DNA from: an uncultured Paracoccaceae bacterium
GTDB lineage: Bacteria; Pseudomonadota; Alphaproteobacteria; Rhodobacterales; Rhodobacteraceae
Reading direction: 5' to 3'
DNA length: 49,006 nucleotides
Assembly (NCBI GenBank): GCA_913060475.1
Contig: CAJXSD010000016.1
Location: forward strand, 1-49,006
The position numbers and the translations under genes are program-made. Below the pieces are notes generated by a model. The model was not told where the DNA came from. It made no database searches and saw only the letters and a list, made by a program, of their open reading frames with translations. Of this stretch, positions 26,877 through 35,486 are shown one piece after another (position 1 is the stretch's first letter; each line of letters begins with the position of its first letter).

Positions 26877-27248
26877 TCATTTCAGATAGGCCAACAGGGC
26901 ACCATAAACGCCGCCGATCACGGCGCCGGTGGCCACACCCCCTGCCCCGCCATATAGACCGCCAATCGCCGCGCCTTCGACCGCGCCAATCAGCGCCCCC
27001 ATTGGAATATCACGCGCGGCCTTTTGGGTCAGGGCCGTGTCCAACTCTACAAAATGGGGATCCAGTATGTCGCCAAGCGCTGGATGATCTGCAATCAGCG
27101 CTGCGGCCTTGGCCCGCAGGTGATCAAGAAAGGCCTGTTGTCCAGCATCATCCAATGTTAAAAAATGCGCTTGTGCGGCATTCACCTGGGTCTGAATAAG
27201 GTCCAAGACCACCTTGGGCAGTTTTTGATCGTTGGTAATGTCAAGCAT
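26877..27248 (-). CDS. Glycine-ladder small protein (123 aa), unknown
   Basis: The first 80 residues form a soluble, mostly helical-looking part (LPKVVLDLIQTQVNAAQAHF). Residues 81-123 are hydrophobic with Gly at every fourth position: 84, 88, 92, 96, 100, 104, 108, 112 and 116. Such an unbroken GxxxG run is a glycine zipper, which packs helices in membranes and occurs in pore-forming bacteriocins, colicin-like peptides and membrane-anchored stress proteins. No signal peptide or immunity gene is beside it. AAGGG precedes the ATG. I recognise no named family. Confidence 0.7.
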   Translation of the reverse strand: MLDITNDQKLPKVVLDLIQTQVNAAQAHFLTLDDAGQQAFLDHLRAKAAALIADHPALGDILDPHFVELDTALTQKAARDIPMGALIGAVEGAAIGGLYGGAGGVATGAVIGGVYGALLAYLK

Positions 27249-27332
27249 GTGAAATATCCCTTACAGCCTAAAATACTGCAAGTGTTGCGGATAATCCCAT
27301 GCAAATCAACCCTATGTCCGGGTGATCTGGGC

Positions 27333-28394
27333 CTAGCTGATCTGATCCGAGGCCCATGCGCCCAAGGCCAGTGATGCGGTCAACCCCGGCGATTCAATGC
27401 CCAAGAATGTGATAATCCCATCACGCGCCGCCAGCACAAAATCGCCCCCCTCAATCTTGGGGCGCAGCCCTGCATAGGCGGGGTGCAATGTGCGATCATC
27501 GACCGCAGGCCAATATTGGCGCACCGCATCCCGAAACACCGGTTCCAGCGCGGGATCCACGCGGAAATCCATCTGGTCCACCCAATCCACATTGGGCCCC
27601 AGCTGCCCCTGCCCGCCCAGATCGACCGTGTAATGAATACCCAACCCCGCCTGTTCCGGCAGGGGATAGACCAACCGGTCAAAGGGCGCAGGCCCCGATA
27701 TCGCGAAATAGCTGCCCTTGGCCCATAATTTCGGCGGCTTTGGGGCGTCTGGCCAATACTGCGATGCCAGATCATAGGCCCCATGCCCCGCCGCATTGAT
27801 CACCCGATCAAAGGCCATGTCAAACGGGTCGCCCGCGCTGGTGCCTGTGACCACGATTTGATCGCGCACGCGCCGGATCGTATCGACCGTTGTGTTCAAA
27901 ATCAGGGTCGCCCCCCGTGCCTCGGCCTGTGTCAGATAGGACAGCATCAGCCCCGCCGCATCCACAATGCCCGTTTTAGGCGACACCAGCGCCGCCTCCA
28001 CCCGCAATTCGGGTTCCAGATCCTGTGCGGCCGTACCGGAAATCATGTCCAACGTCACCCCGTTGCCCGCCGCACGGGTTTGCAGGGCGCGTAATGCGTC
28101 GATCTGGGCGTCATCGGAGGCAACGATCAATTTCTGAACCACGCTGTGAGCCACGTCAAAGCGCGCTGAGTGCGCATAAAGCATTTCGCGCCCCGAGACA
28201 CAGAATTTTGCCTTTAGGCTGTTCTGGGGGTAATACAGGCCCGCATGGACCACACCAGAGTTTCGCGCCGAGGTTTGCGTGCCAATCGCGTCCGCCGCAT
28301 CCACGACGACAACCTCGGCCCCGGACTGGGCGCAACGCATCGCCGCCGCCAGCCCAACGGCCCCTGCCCCGATGACCAAAACAGATTTTGGCAT
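27333..28394 (-). CDS. FAD-dependent oxidoreductase, L-2-hydroxyglutarate oxidase (LhgO)-like
   Basis: A 353-residue DAO-family flavoprotein: SVLVIGAGAVGLAAAMRCA at the N-terminus and TSARNSGVVHAGLYYPQNSL, the R-N-S-x-V-x-H-x-G motif typical of LhgO-like enzymes, then HYTVDLGGQGQLGPNVDW and AYAGLRPKI near the active site. It would oxidise a 2-hydroxyacid such as L-2-hydroxyglutarate. AAGGGG precedes the ATG. With the glutaryl-CoA-dehydrogenase-like gene two genes upstream it may handle glutarate/2-hydroxyglutarate, an inference from proximity. Confidence 0.8.
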   Translation of the reverse strand: MPKSVLVIGAGAVGLAAAMRCAQSGAEVVVVDAADAIGTQTSARNSGVVHAGLYYPQNSLKAKFCVSGREMLYAHSARFDVAHSVVQKLIVASDDAQIDALRALQTRAAGNGVTLDMISGTAAQDLEPELRVEAALVSPKTGIVDAAGLMLSYLTQAEARGATLILNTTVDTIRRVRDQIVVTGTSAGDPFDMAFDRVINAAGHGAYDLASQYWPDAPKPPKLWAKGSYFAISGPAPFDRLVYPLPEQAGLGIHYTVDLGGQGQLGPNVDWVDQMDFRVDPALEPVFRDAVRQYWPAVDDRTLHPAYAGLRPKIEGGDFVLAARDGIITFLGIESPGLTASLALGAWASDQIS

Positions 28395-28431
28395 TTATTG
28401 CCCCTTTCACCAGATCAAGGGCCAAAAAGCC

Positions 28432-29400
28432 CTAGGGTTCGTCCACCGGCCGATCAAAGGCATTGGGATCTTTGCGCTGTTTTTCACGCAAAAACACATA
28501 TAGCCCCGATCCAACGATCATCACGATTCCGACCACGGTGAATATATCGGGCAAATCGTCAAAAACAAACCAGCCCCAAAATATCGCCAGCGGCAATAAC
28601 ACATATTCAAACGGCGCGATCGAGGCGGCATTCGCGCTGCTATAGGCGCGCGACAGCGAATACCCGATGCCCGCGGTCACCAACCCCAACAACAGGAAAA
28701 AGGGCACGTCCTGCGGCGCGGGCCAAATCCAGGGGCGCAGCAAAAACACCATCGCGGGATTGTCAGACAGATGCATATAATCGCCCCGCCCCGTGACCAG
28801 ACCGAACCCAAGGCTTAGAACCAGGAACGTTGTCTGGATATAAACGGCCAGCGCACTGGGTTTCGACGCAATCGACAATTTGCGCGTCAGGATTTGCGTG
28901 ATGGCATAAAACACCGCCGCCAGAACGGGCAGCATAGAGATCACGGGCGAAATGCCACCCTGATCCCAAGAGTGCGGTTTCATCATCACGATCACACCGG
29001 CAAAGCCCACAACCACCGCCGCAATCCGTCGCGGCCCCACCTGTTCGCCCAACAGCGGAATGGACAGCACCGTAATCACAATCGGGGCCACAAAAAACAA
29101 TGCGGTCGTTTGGCCCAACGGCAAAATCGACAGCGCCGCAAAAAACGTCATGTTCGATGCAAAAATGCTAAGCGTGCGGACCAGATGCAATCCGATGCGG
29201 CGGGTTTTCAAGATGCGCCAGCCGCCTTCGAAATGAACAAAGGCCAGACTGAACACCAACCCGATCGCAGACCGCACAAAGACCATTTGATGCAACGGAT
29301 AGCCGCCCGACAATTTCTTGATCGTCAGATCGTTTAACGAAATGCAAAACATGCCCAGCAGCATGAATGCCAATGCGGTTTTGAATTGCGATTGCGACAT
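28432..29400 (-). CDS. DMT-family (EamA) transporter
   Basis: A 322-residue membrane protein with about ten spans in two EamA repeats (first half ALAFMLLGMFCISLNDLTIK onwards; second half from about residue 145), typical drug/metabolite exporters of the inner membrane. The ATG at 29400 has AAAGGA 7 nt upstream and directly begins the first span; an upstream frame extension lacks these. The cargo is unknown. The basic C-terminal tail (REKQRKDPNAFDRPVDEP) is cytoplasmic. Confidence 0.85.
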   Translation of the reverse strand: MSQSQFKTALAFMLLGMFCISLNDLTIKKLSGGYPLHQMVFVRSAIGLVFSLAFVHFEGGWRILKTRRIGLHLVRTLSIFASNMTFFAALSILPLGQTTALFFVAPIVITVLSIPLLGEQVGPRRIAAVVVGFAGVIVMMKPHSWDQGGISPVISMLPVLAAVFYAITQILTRKLSIASKPSALAVYIQTTFLVLSLGFGLVTGRGDYMHLSDNPAMVFLLRPWIWPAPQDVPFFLLLGLVTAGIGYSLSRAYSSANAASIAPFEYVLLPLAIFWGWFVFDDLPDIFTVVGIVMIVGSGLYVFLREKQRKDPNAFDRPVDEP

Positions 29401-29525
29401 GGCCCATCCTTTGCCCTTAACCTGCGGCGGGGTCCCTGCCCTGTCGCGCAGGTTTGCGACCCGCTCTGTCGCAAAGTGCACGCGGGCATCGCATCACGCC
29501 CGCGCCGTTTTGTGCAAAGCAACCC

Positions 29526-30713
29526 CTAGAAAAACGCCTGCAGACCCGTTTGTGCGCGGCCTAAAATCAGGGCGTGGACGTCATGGGTGCCTTCGTATGT
29601 GTTGACGGTTTCCAGATTGACCATGTGGCGGATCACCTGGAACTGGGCCGAAATGCCGTTGCCGCCGTGCATGTCGCGCGCGTGGCGGGCGATGTCCAAT
29701 GCCTTGCCACAGTTGTTGCGTTTGATCAGGGAAATCATTTCGGGGGCCATATCCCCCTGTTCGAACAAACGCCCCACCCGCAAACTGGCCTGCAGGCCCA
29801 ATGCAATTTCGGTTTGCATATCGGCCAGTTTTTTCTGGAACAGCTGCGTTTGCGCAAGGGGGCGGCCAAATTGCACGCGGTCCAACCCGTATTGGCGCGC
29901 GGCATGCCAGCACGATTCCGCCGCACCCATCACGCCCCAGGCAATGCCATAGCGTGCGCGGTTCAAACAGCCGAACGGGCCTGACAACCCCTGTGCATTT
30001 GGCAACAAGGCGTCTTCGCCAACCTCGACCCCCTCCATCACGATTTCACCGGTGATCGATGCGCGCAGGCTGACCTTTTGGTCGATCTTGGGTGCGCTTA
30101 GACCCTTCATTCCCTTGTCCAGAATAAAGCCGCGGATTTTGTTGTCATGTGCGGCCGATTTGGCCCAGACCACAAAGACATCTGCAATCGGGGAATTCGA
30201 AATCCACATTTTCGATCCCGTGATCCGATAGCCGCCATCAATTTTTTCGGCGCGGGTTTTCATGCCCGCAGGGTCAGATCCCGCATCCGGTTCGGTCAAA
30301 CCAAAACAGCCGATATATTCACCGCTGGCCAATTTGGGCAGGTATTTTTGCCGCTGCTCTTCGGATCCATAGGCGTGGATGGGATACATCACCAAACTGG
30401 ATTGCACCGACATCATCGACCGGTATCCACTGTCGACCCGTTCCACTTCGCGTGCGACCAGACCATAGCTGACATAGCCCGCGCCAATTCCGCCGTATTC
30501 CTCGGGGATGGTGATGCCCAGCAATCCCAATTCACCCATTTCGCGGAAAATGTCTGGATCGGTATTTTCGGACAAAAACGCATCCGTCACGCGGGTTTGC
30601 AAACGGTCCTGTGCATAGGCATGGGCGCTGTCGCGGATCATGCGTTCCTCTTCGGTCAGTTGGCCATCCAACAAAAAGGGATCATCCCATGTGAAACGGT
30701 TGTCGTCTTTCAT
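29526..30713 (-). CDS. Acyl-CoA dehydrogenase, glutaryl-CoA-dehydrogenase-like
   Basis: A 395-residue acyl-CoA dehydrogenase. The FAD/substrate segment [20 protein letters not shown] and the C-terminal [20 protein letters not shown] and [20 protein letters not shown] are those of glutaryl-CoA dehydrogenase, including the catalytic glutamate in YEGTHD. It would turn glutaryl-CoA into crotonyl-CoA in lysine/tryptophan or glutarate breakdown, passing electrons to ETF. AAAGG is adjacent to the first ATG but 9 nt before the second (30713), so the second is the start. A strong terminator/palindrome lies upstream. Confidence 0.85.
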   Translation of the reverse strand: MKDDNRFTWDDPFLLDGQLTEEERMIRDSAHAYAQDRLQTRVTDAFLSENTDPDIFREMGELGLLGITIPEEYGGIGAGYVSYGLVAREVERVDSGYRSMMSVQSSLVMYPIHAYGSEEQRQKYLPKLASGEYIGCFGLTEPDAGSDPAGMKTRAEKIDGGYRITGSKMWISNSPIADVFVVWAKSAAHDNKIRGFILDKGMKGLSAPKIDQKVSLRASITGEIVMEGVEVGEDALLPNAQGLSGPFGCLNRARYGIAWGVMGAAESCWHAARQYGLDRVQFGRPLAQTQLFQKKLADMQTEIALGLQASLRVGRLFEQGDMAPEMISLIKRNNCGKALDIARHARDMHGGNGISAQFQVIRHMVNLETVNTYEGTHDVHALILGRAQTGLQAFF

Positions 30714-30881
30714 CCAAGTCATCCTTTGAAAAAAAATCGTTTGGCCCAGTTATACCCAATGCGCCGCACTTTCCAAGTCTGAGATATTCCAGATCCCCTG
30801 AAATGGTATTTTACCCCACGTCGCAGGTGAAAAACCAATGACGCCCTGCCCCATGGAACCCAATAAGCCTGTTACAATATG

Positions 30882-30920
30882 AAAAACCCGCCGTCCCCAC
30901 GGGGACAACGGGTTTTTTTT
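30882..30920. terminator. Bidirectional intrinsic terminator containing a partition-type palindrome
   Basis: AAAAACCCG (30882-30890) pairs with CGGGTTTTT (30909-30917) outside an inner GTCCCC/GGGGAC stem, with T-tracts on both strands. It separates parB from the acyl-CoA dehydrogenase gene. Its inner part is one copy of the GTCCCC-N2-GGGGAC palindrome, so it may serve two roles. Confidence 0.75.
30893..30906. repeat. parS-like palindrome 1, GTCCCC-AC-GGGGAC
   Basis: Perfect 6-bp arms with a two-base centre, downstream of parB and inside the terminator hairpin. One of four near-identical palindromes confined to the parAB region. Confidence 0.6.
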
Positions 30921-30955
30921 GCATTTATTTTTGCTAAGTGTTTGTTTTTATTAAT

Positions 30956-30969
30956 GTCCCTGCGGGGAC
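30956..30969. repeat. parS-like palindrome 2, GTCCCT-GC-GGGGAC
   Basis: One mismatch from the consensus GTCCCCGCGGGGAC, flanked by AT on both sides. It lies 22 bp past the parB stop codon. Confidence 0.6.
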
Positions 30970-30990
30970 ATCCTGTTTTTCATGGGGTTT

Positions 30991-32061
30991 TCAGTCCAAA
31001 TCCGCCAGAAACCGCGCCACGGCCGCCTCAAGCTGTTCGCGCGGCATGGAACTGAAATCATAGCTCATCCGCAGCTCTAGCCGGCCATCGGTGGCCAGAC
31101 ATTTTGCCGCCCCCTTGGGCGATGAAACGCGGAACGTGGTTTTCCCGCTGGGGCGGACGGCGGGTTTGGGTTTGGTGTCGCGTTGATCCAAAAATGCCTG
31201 CAGCAACGCCACCTCATCCGCACCGGTGCGATAGGGATGTTTGGACAGGGTGTCCGACAGTGCCGCCACCTGCCCCGCATCGCCATCCAGTTTCTTTAGC
31301 AACTGCTGACCCATGTTGCGCGATACCTCTTGGACGTGGGCCAGATCGACCAATTCCAGCAACCGCACGAACGACCGAATGTGCCCACGTTTTTGACGCG
31401 ATGCAGATTGGAACAATTCATCGACCGCATCCGCCGTGGATGTAATGGCGGGATTGGCCTGACCGTAATGAATGGCCAGCTGCGCCAATTCGCCGAAACT
31501 GACATCCCGCCGGACCAGGTTTTCGTCGACCATCCGCCGATACAACATCGCGTTATTTTCGCCGCGCGCATTCATCACGGCGGGGATTACGTCAAACCCC
31601 TGATCGGGGAATTCCGCGTTCAGTTCGCGAAATGCGGTCAGGCGGCGGTACCCTTGGATCAGTTCATATTGGCCATCCACCATTTCCACGCGGATCGGGT
31701 TGGACAGGCCGATATCCCGAATGGACGATTTCAATTCTTCGATATCATCATCACGATCGCCCGCCCGATCCCGGATCAATTTGGTGTACACCACCTGATC
31801 GATCGGAATGCGCGCGGTGACCAAACCCTGTTTTTTCAGCCCTACATATTCATGGGCCAAGGCATCGTTTTCCGCACGGATCGCGGCCTCGGCGGCTTGG
31901 CGTTCGGCGGTGGCACCGGCGGCCTCAGCGATTGCTGTGGCCATGGGGCCGCGGCGCTGCGTATCAGGCTCTGATAAGGGGTTAGAGACTGATTTCGTCT
32001 CGGGCGCGGCAGCATCATCCAAATCGAAGTCAATGTCGAATATGCGTCTTTTCTTGCTCAT
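30991..32061 (-). CDS. parB: Plasmid partition protein ParB
   Basis: A 356-residue ParB-family protein. An acidic N-terminal region is followed by the ParB/Srx-like core (ELKSSIRDIGLSNPIRVEMV, then QYELIQGYRRLTAFREL, about residues 110-150), a helix-turn-helix region (VRRDVSFGELAQLAIHYGQ) and a charged C-terminal part. The ELIQGYRRLTAFREL block is the nucleotide-binding motif of ParB. Its ATG overlaps the parA stop (ATGA), so the two are translated together. Four candidate binding palindromes lie around and within the operon. Together with ParA it segregates the replicon. Confidence 0.88.
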   Translation of the reverse strand: MSKKRRIFDIDFDLDDAAAPETKSVSNPLSEPDTQRRGPMATAIAEAAGATAERQAAEAAIRAENDALAHEYVGLKKQGLVTARIPIDQVVYTKLIRDRAGDRDDDIEELKSSIRDIGLSNPIRVEMVDGQYELIQGYRRLTAFRELNAEFPDQGFDVIPAVMNARGENNAMLYRRMVDENLVRRDVSFGELAQLAIHYGQANPAITSTADAVDELFQSASRQKRGHIRSFVRLLELVDLAHVQEVSRNMGQQLLKKLDGDAGQVAALSDTLSKHPYRTGADEVALLQAFLDQRDTKPKPAVRPSGKTTFRVSSPKGAAKCLATDGRLELRMSYDFSSMPREQLEAAVARFLADLD

Positions 32062-33362
32062 GCCTTATCCTCCAACTGGTCCCAGGCGGCGACCATATTT
32101 GTTTTGAATTCATCATAGGCCCGATCAAATGACGCCCGTGCGCGACGCCATGTTTCGCGGGTCATGTCGCGGTAATCAATTTCATAGATCGACGACAGGA
32201 ACCGGCCCGATTGTTCAACAGCGCGGGTTAATTCGATGGGGTGTTCGGCCACTCTATCCCCGAACACTTTAACAAATGCCTGCTGCATCGCACCGTGCAA
32301 TTCGTTGGATGTTTCAAACCGGGTCAACAGGAACCGCAGATCAACAAAGGCCTTGGGCAGGTTCATTGTCCCCGCGGGGACATTTCCGGAAAACCGGTCC
32401 AAATCCTCTAACGCTTCGGACAGCTGACCAATGAATGATGTGGTGCTGTCATATTCCCAATACCCCGGACCCGATGGAATATACAAAACATCCGCCGCAA
32501 ACACGGCGTTCATGGATTGATACCCAATCGCGGGCGGGCAATCAAAAATGATGAAATCATACAGGTCCGGCGCCAGTTGGTCCAAATACCGCGACACCGC
32601 GGCAAAGAATGACCATTCCGGATTCAAATGCCGATACTGGGCCGATGCAAATTCGACAAAGGCCGCATTGGCGCAGCTGGGCAGAATATCAATCGTGGGC
32701 CAGTTGGTGGGTTTGATGAAATCTGTCATCCGCAGATTTTCCAATCCCATGCCGGTAATGGATGCAGGCAATTTGCGTTGGGGCAGGGCGGTACCCGATT
32801 CAGCGCCGCGCGCCACTGAATTCATACGTTCGGTTTCCATAATCAGATCGCGCGCCATGATGCCCCAAACGGTGTATTCCTCGGCCACGTCCGACAGACC
32901 CATCGAATGGCTAAGCGTGGCCTGAGGGTCGAAATCGACGCACAACACACGATACCCGTCTAGTGCGGCGGCATGGGCGAAATGCAGGGCCACGGTGGAT
33001 TTGCCAGCACCCCCTTTGAAATTGGCGATGGCCGCGCGGATGGCGCGTTTGTTTTGCGGACGCGGGGGCAACAGCGATTGGCGGTTGACCTTGATCCGGC
33101 GGCGCAGTTCGTTGATTTCGTCCAGCGAATACCACCGCTGACGGCCATCATCTTCGACCAGACCTTGGGGCAGGGTGGGGTCTGCGGCCAGACGCCCGCG
33201 CAATGTGGATTGATTAACCTTTAGGATCAGCTCGCCCACTTCCCAACTGGAAAACCGGCGCAACACTTTGCGCGATTCCGGCGAAAAGGTCTGATTGCGG
33301 ATCGCGCCTTGCATTTTTAATGACTTGGCCTGCAGCGCCTCTAAATCTCGATAGGTAAACAT
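32058..33362 (-). CDS. parA: Plasmid partition ATPase ParA
   Basis: A 434-residue ParA of the long type. An N-terminal DNA-binding part (about 1-95; MerR-like helix-turn-helix with QGLVEDDGRQRWYSLDEINE) is followed by the ATPase with deviant Walker A NFKGGAGKSTVAL (114-126), LCVDFDPQATLSHSMG, and FIIFDCPPAIGYQSMNA. The start at 33362 has AGAGG 9 nt upstream; an upstream frame extension is unlikely because it crosses a palindrome. Long ParAs with an HTH usually repress their own operon, and a perfect palindrome lies 25 bp before the start. Operon with parB. Confidence 0.9.
   Translation of the reverse strand: MFTYRDLEALQAKSLKMQGAIRNQTFSPESRKVLRRFSSWEVGELILKVNQSTLRGRLAADPTLPQGLVEDDGRQRWYSLDEINELRRRIKVNRQSLLPPRPQNKRAIRAAIANFKGGAGKSTVALHFAHAAALDGYRVLCVDFDPQATLSHSMGLSDVAEEYTVWGIMARDLIMETERMNSVARGAESGTALPQRKLPASITGMGLENLRMTDFIKPTNWPTIDILPSCANAAFVEFASAQYRHLNPEWSFFAAVSRYLDQLAPDLYDFIIFDCPPAIGYQSMNAVFAADVLYIPSGPGYWEYDSTTSFIGQLSEALEDLDRFSGNVPAGTMNLPKAFVDLRFLLTRFETSNELHGAMQQAFVKVFGDRVAEHPIELTRAVEQSGRFLSSIYEIDYRDMTRETWRRARASFDRAYDEFKTNMVAAWDQLEDKA
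32368..32381. repeat. parS-like palindrome 3, inside parA
   Basis: Perfect GTCCCCGCGGGGAC, embedded in the parA coding sequence where it encodes NVPAGT. It is identical to the copy upstream of parA. Confidence 0.6.
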
Positions 33363-33386
33363 CGTTAAGCCTCTGTTTTTATGTGC

Positions 33387-33400
33387 GTCCCCGCGGGGAC
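33387..33400. repeat. parS-like palindrome 4, parA leader
   Basis: Perfect GTCCCCGCGGGGAC located 25 bp upstream of the parA start codon, where a bound protein could both mark the partition site and repress parAB. Confidence 0.65.
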
Positions 33401-33508
33401 ATTTGGTTGCATCCCGGTTCGGACCCGTTTTTGGCCCTAAGTGTTCCTCGCGCCTACGCAAAGCACCTGTTTGTGTTCATACATAATACAGGACGCAAAA
33501 AAAACCAC

Positions 33509-33546
33509 TTTTTGCAAAAGCGTTTTATTTTTATTTTGCAAAAACG
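33509..33546. repeat. Two TTTTGCAAAA-R-CG repeats in an AT-rich tract
   Basis: TTTTTGCAAAAGCG at 33509-33522 and TTTTGCAAAAACG at 33534-33546 form direct copies about 24 bp apart in A/T-rich DNA. They could be part of an unwinding element or a regulator site. Confidence 0.4.
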
Positions 33547-33666
33547 GCTAAAACGTGGAAAATTGATAAAAGACGGCAGAACAGTTTTGTAATGGAAACA
33601 GGGCCGTACCGATGAAACCCAAGGGGATTGATTCGAAAATACAGGGATGTCACCGGAATACCGCCA

Positions 33667-33740
33667 GGGGACATATTTTTCCGAATTAGCCCCGATTAGG
33701 GGACATTATTGCGCAATTAGGGGACAGCCTGCATGTCCCC
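33667..33740. repeat. Iteron-like GGGGACA cluster
   Basis: GGGGACAT occurs at 33667-33674 and 33699-33706, GGGGACA at 33720-33726, and the inverted ATGTCCCC at 33733-33740. The second and third copies share a longer ATTAGGGGACA. Spacings are 32 and 21 bp, about three and two helical turns. They precede the initiator gene and use the same GGGGAC hexamer as the palindromes around parAB. Confidence 0.6.
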
Positions 33741-33912
33741 CTTAACCATTAAACCAAAAACAATTTCATTCTTTTTAGGGTAAAGTGCGCGAAATTAGAA
33801 AAGGCCTTGACAGAATCGTACTTCAGGACGCAAATTACAAAAAAACGAGCAATAGCGTTTGGCAGCACCGGAACCGCAAGAGATCTGGGCATGTCAGACC
33901 GAAAGGTACAGT

Positions 33913-34608
33913 ATGATACGGGCAAAGCCAGTGGGGCGCGGTGCAGCGTCACGCAAATACGATATATTAACAGCACTGGGCAGTCACGCCCTGTCGTTGG
34001 GAAAATCCGAACAGCGCCGCGTGTTACGATTGATGACACTGATCACAGCCCGTTATAACTGGGCGCATGATGAATTATCCGTAGGCCAACGCGATATCGC
34101 GAAAATGTGGAGCTGTGACGAACGTACCGTCAAACGCGAAATGGCGTGGTTACGGGCCAAGGGGTGGTTGGTTGTACACACTCAAGGCGCGCGGGGGCGT
34201 GTGTCGAAATATGGTCTGGGCCTGGATCAGATCCTGATTGACACCCAAACCACCTGGGATGCGGTCGGTCCCGATTTTCAAACACGCATGTCCATCGAAC
34301 AAACGGGGGCCGATCCTGAACCGTCAAATGTTGTGCCCTTGAAACCGACGGGGCCAGTCCCGATGCCGGATATATCGGATGGCACCGAATGGGCGCTGGC
34401 GCAGGCGATTTTGCATCAGGAAAATCCGGCACAGTTTAGCGCCTGGTTTGCCGCGTTGAAACGCAGTGATCGTGTGGCAGGGCGCGTGCAATTGCGCGCC
34501 CCGACCAGATTTCATGCGGCCTATGTCTTGACCCATCTGATCCCGACGTTGACCCGCGCCTGCCAATCGGTTGATGCGGATGTGACGGGCGTGGAAATCA
34601 TTGTCTAG
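33913..34608 (+). CDS. DnaA-like plasmid replication initiator
   Basis: A 231-residue protein. Residues 15-105 are a winged-helix part (SVGQRDIAKMWSCDERTVKR, then LRAKGWLVV) resembling plasmid Rep HTH domains; after a proline-rich linker, residues about 160-231 resemble DnaA's small N-terminal domain (ENPAQFSAWFAALKR, then VQLRAPTRFHAAYVLTHL). This matches the DnaA-like replicase type described for Rhodobacterales plasmids, which also carry parAB next to it. The ATG at 33913 has GAAAGG 6 nt upstream; a TTG 18 codons earlier is less likely. It is divergent from parAB. Confidence 0.8.
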   Translation: MIRAKPVGRGAASRKYDILTALGSHALSLGKSEQRRVLRLMTLITARYNWAHDELSVGQRDIAKMWSCDERTVKREMAWLRAKGWLVVHTQGARGRVSKYGLGLDQILIDTQTTWDAVGPDFQTRMSIEQTGADPEPSNVVPLKPTGPVPMPDISDGTEWALAQAILHQENPAQFSAWFAALKRSDRVAGRVQLRAPTRFHAAYVLTHLIPTLTRACQSVDADVTGVEIIV

Positions 34609-34617
34609 GGCAGGGGA

Positions 34618-35361
34618 TCAGCGCGCCAGATACCGCACCAAGGCGTCCCAAGATTGCGCATCTGCAGTTGCGTCATAGTCGCGCGAACCGGCCACGGTAA
34701 AGGAATGCCGCGCGCCGCCATAGATTTCGGCCCCATGTTCGACACCTGCGTCCCGCATTTGTCCCATCACACTGGCCAATTCGTCCAGACCTGAAACAGG
34801 GTCGGCCGATCCGTGCAACAGCAAAACCGATCCTTTGGTTTGGCTGTAATCTTGGCCCTCGGGCGTGCCTAGACCGCCGTGAAAGCTGACAAATCCGTCT
34901 AGGTCCATACCAGCGCGCGCGGCCTCAAGAACGGCCGCCCCGCCAAAGCAGTAGCCCATCAACACATCCTTGGGAGCATCGCCCAAGGCGGCGCGTGCGG
35001 CGGTCAGCCCTGCGTCGATACGGGCGCGAAATTCGGCGCGATTGCCATAAAGGGCACCTGTTTCACGGCGATAATCGTCCATACCGTCCAATACGGCATC
35101 CACCCCAAACAGATCCAGCGCCACGGCCGTATAGCCTAGACCTGCCAGCATCATCGCGCGATTTTGTTCATAATCGTCCAAACCGTTCCAATCGTGGATG
35201 ATGTAAACGGTCCCCTTGGACGCGGCATCAGGTTTTGCGACAAAGGCTTGGAATGTTGTGTCGCCTGATGTGTAATCCAACGTGCTGCCGTGGCCCCCCG
35301 CGATTGCGGCGGCGGATGTCAGGCCTAGGGCCATGGCCCCTGTGATTAGGTATTTTAGCAT
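34618..35361 (-). CDS. Exported dienelactone-hydrolase-family protein
   Basis: A 247-residue alpha/beta hydrolase with a signal peptide (LITGAMALGLTSAAAIAGG). The catalytic triad of dienelactone hydrolases is present: Cys138 in MGYCFGGAAV, Asp187 in HGSADPVS and His219 in GARHSFTV. Such enzymes open lactones; many exported ones act on unknown esters. GGAG precedes the ATG. It converges with the replication initiator gene, with only 9 bases between their ends. Confidence 0.88.
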   Translation of the reverse strand: MLKYLITGAMALGLTSAAAIAGGHGSTLDYTSGDTTFQAFVAKPDAASKGTVYIIHDWNGLDDYEQNRAMMLAGLGYTAVALDLFGVDAVLDGMDDYRRETGALYGNRAEFRARIDAGLTAARAALGDAPKDVLMGYCFGGAAVLEAARAGMDLDGFVSFHGGLGTPEGQDYSQTKGSVLLLHGSADPVSGLDELASVMGQMRDAGVEHGAEIYGGARHSFTVAGSRDYDATADAQSWDALVRYLAR

Positions 35362-35420
35362 TTCAAAGCTCCGGTTCTTATATGATACCTGAAATTTGGA
35401 TCGCGCGCGGGCAAAGTAAA

Positions 35421-35473
35421 GCCCCGCCTGTGATAATCACAAACGGGGCAGGGCAGGGGCCAAACGGCCCCTG
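35421..35473 (-). terminator. Two adjacent hairpins after the HisA-like gene
   Basis: GCCCCG..TGTGAT pairs with ATCACA..CGGGGC (35421-35449), and CAGGGGCC pairs with GGCCCCTG (35454-35473). They lie between the HisA-like gene and the dienelactone hydrolase gene (same strand) and probably end the former's transcript. Confidence 0.55.
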
Positions 35474-35486
35474 ACGGCACGTGATG

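Larger units (their letters stand above)
33363..33912. other. Intergenic region between parA and the initiator gene, likely replication origin
   Basis: A 550-bp non-coding stretch between divergent genes. From parA outwards it holds a palindrome (33387-33400), an AT-rich tract (about 33480-33560) with two TTTTGCAAAA repeats, and a cluster of GGGGACA repeats (33667-33740). Position and composition fit an origin; no perfect DnaA box was seen. Confidence 0.5.
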
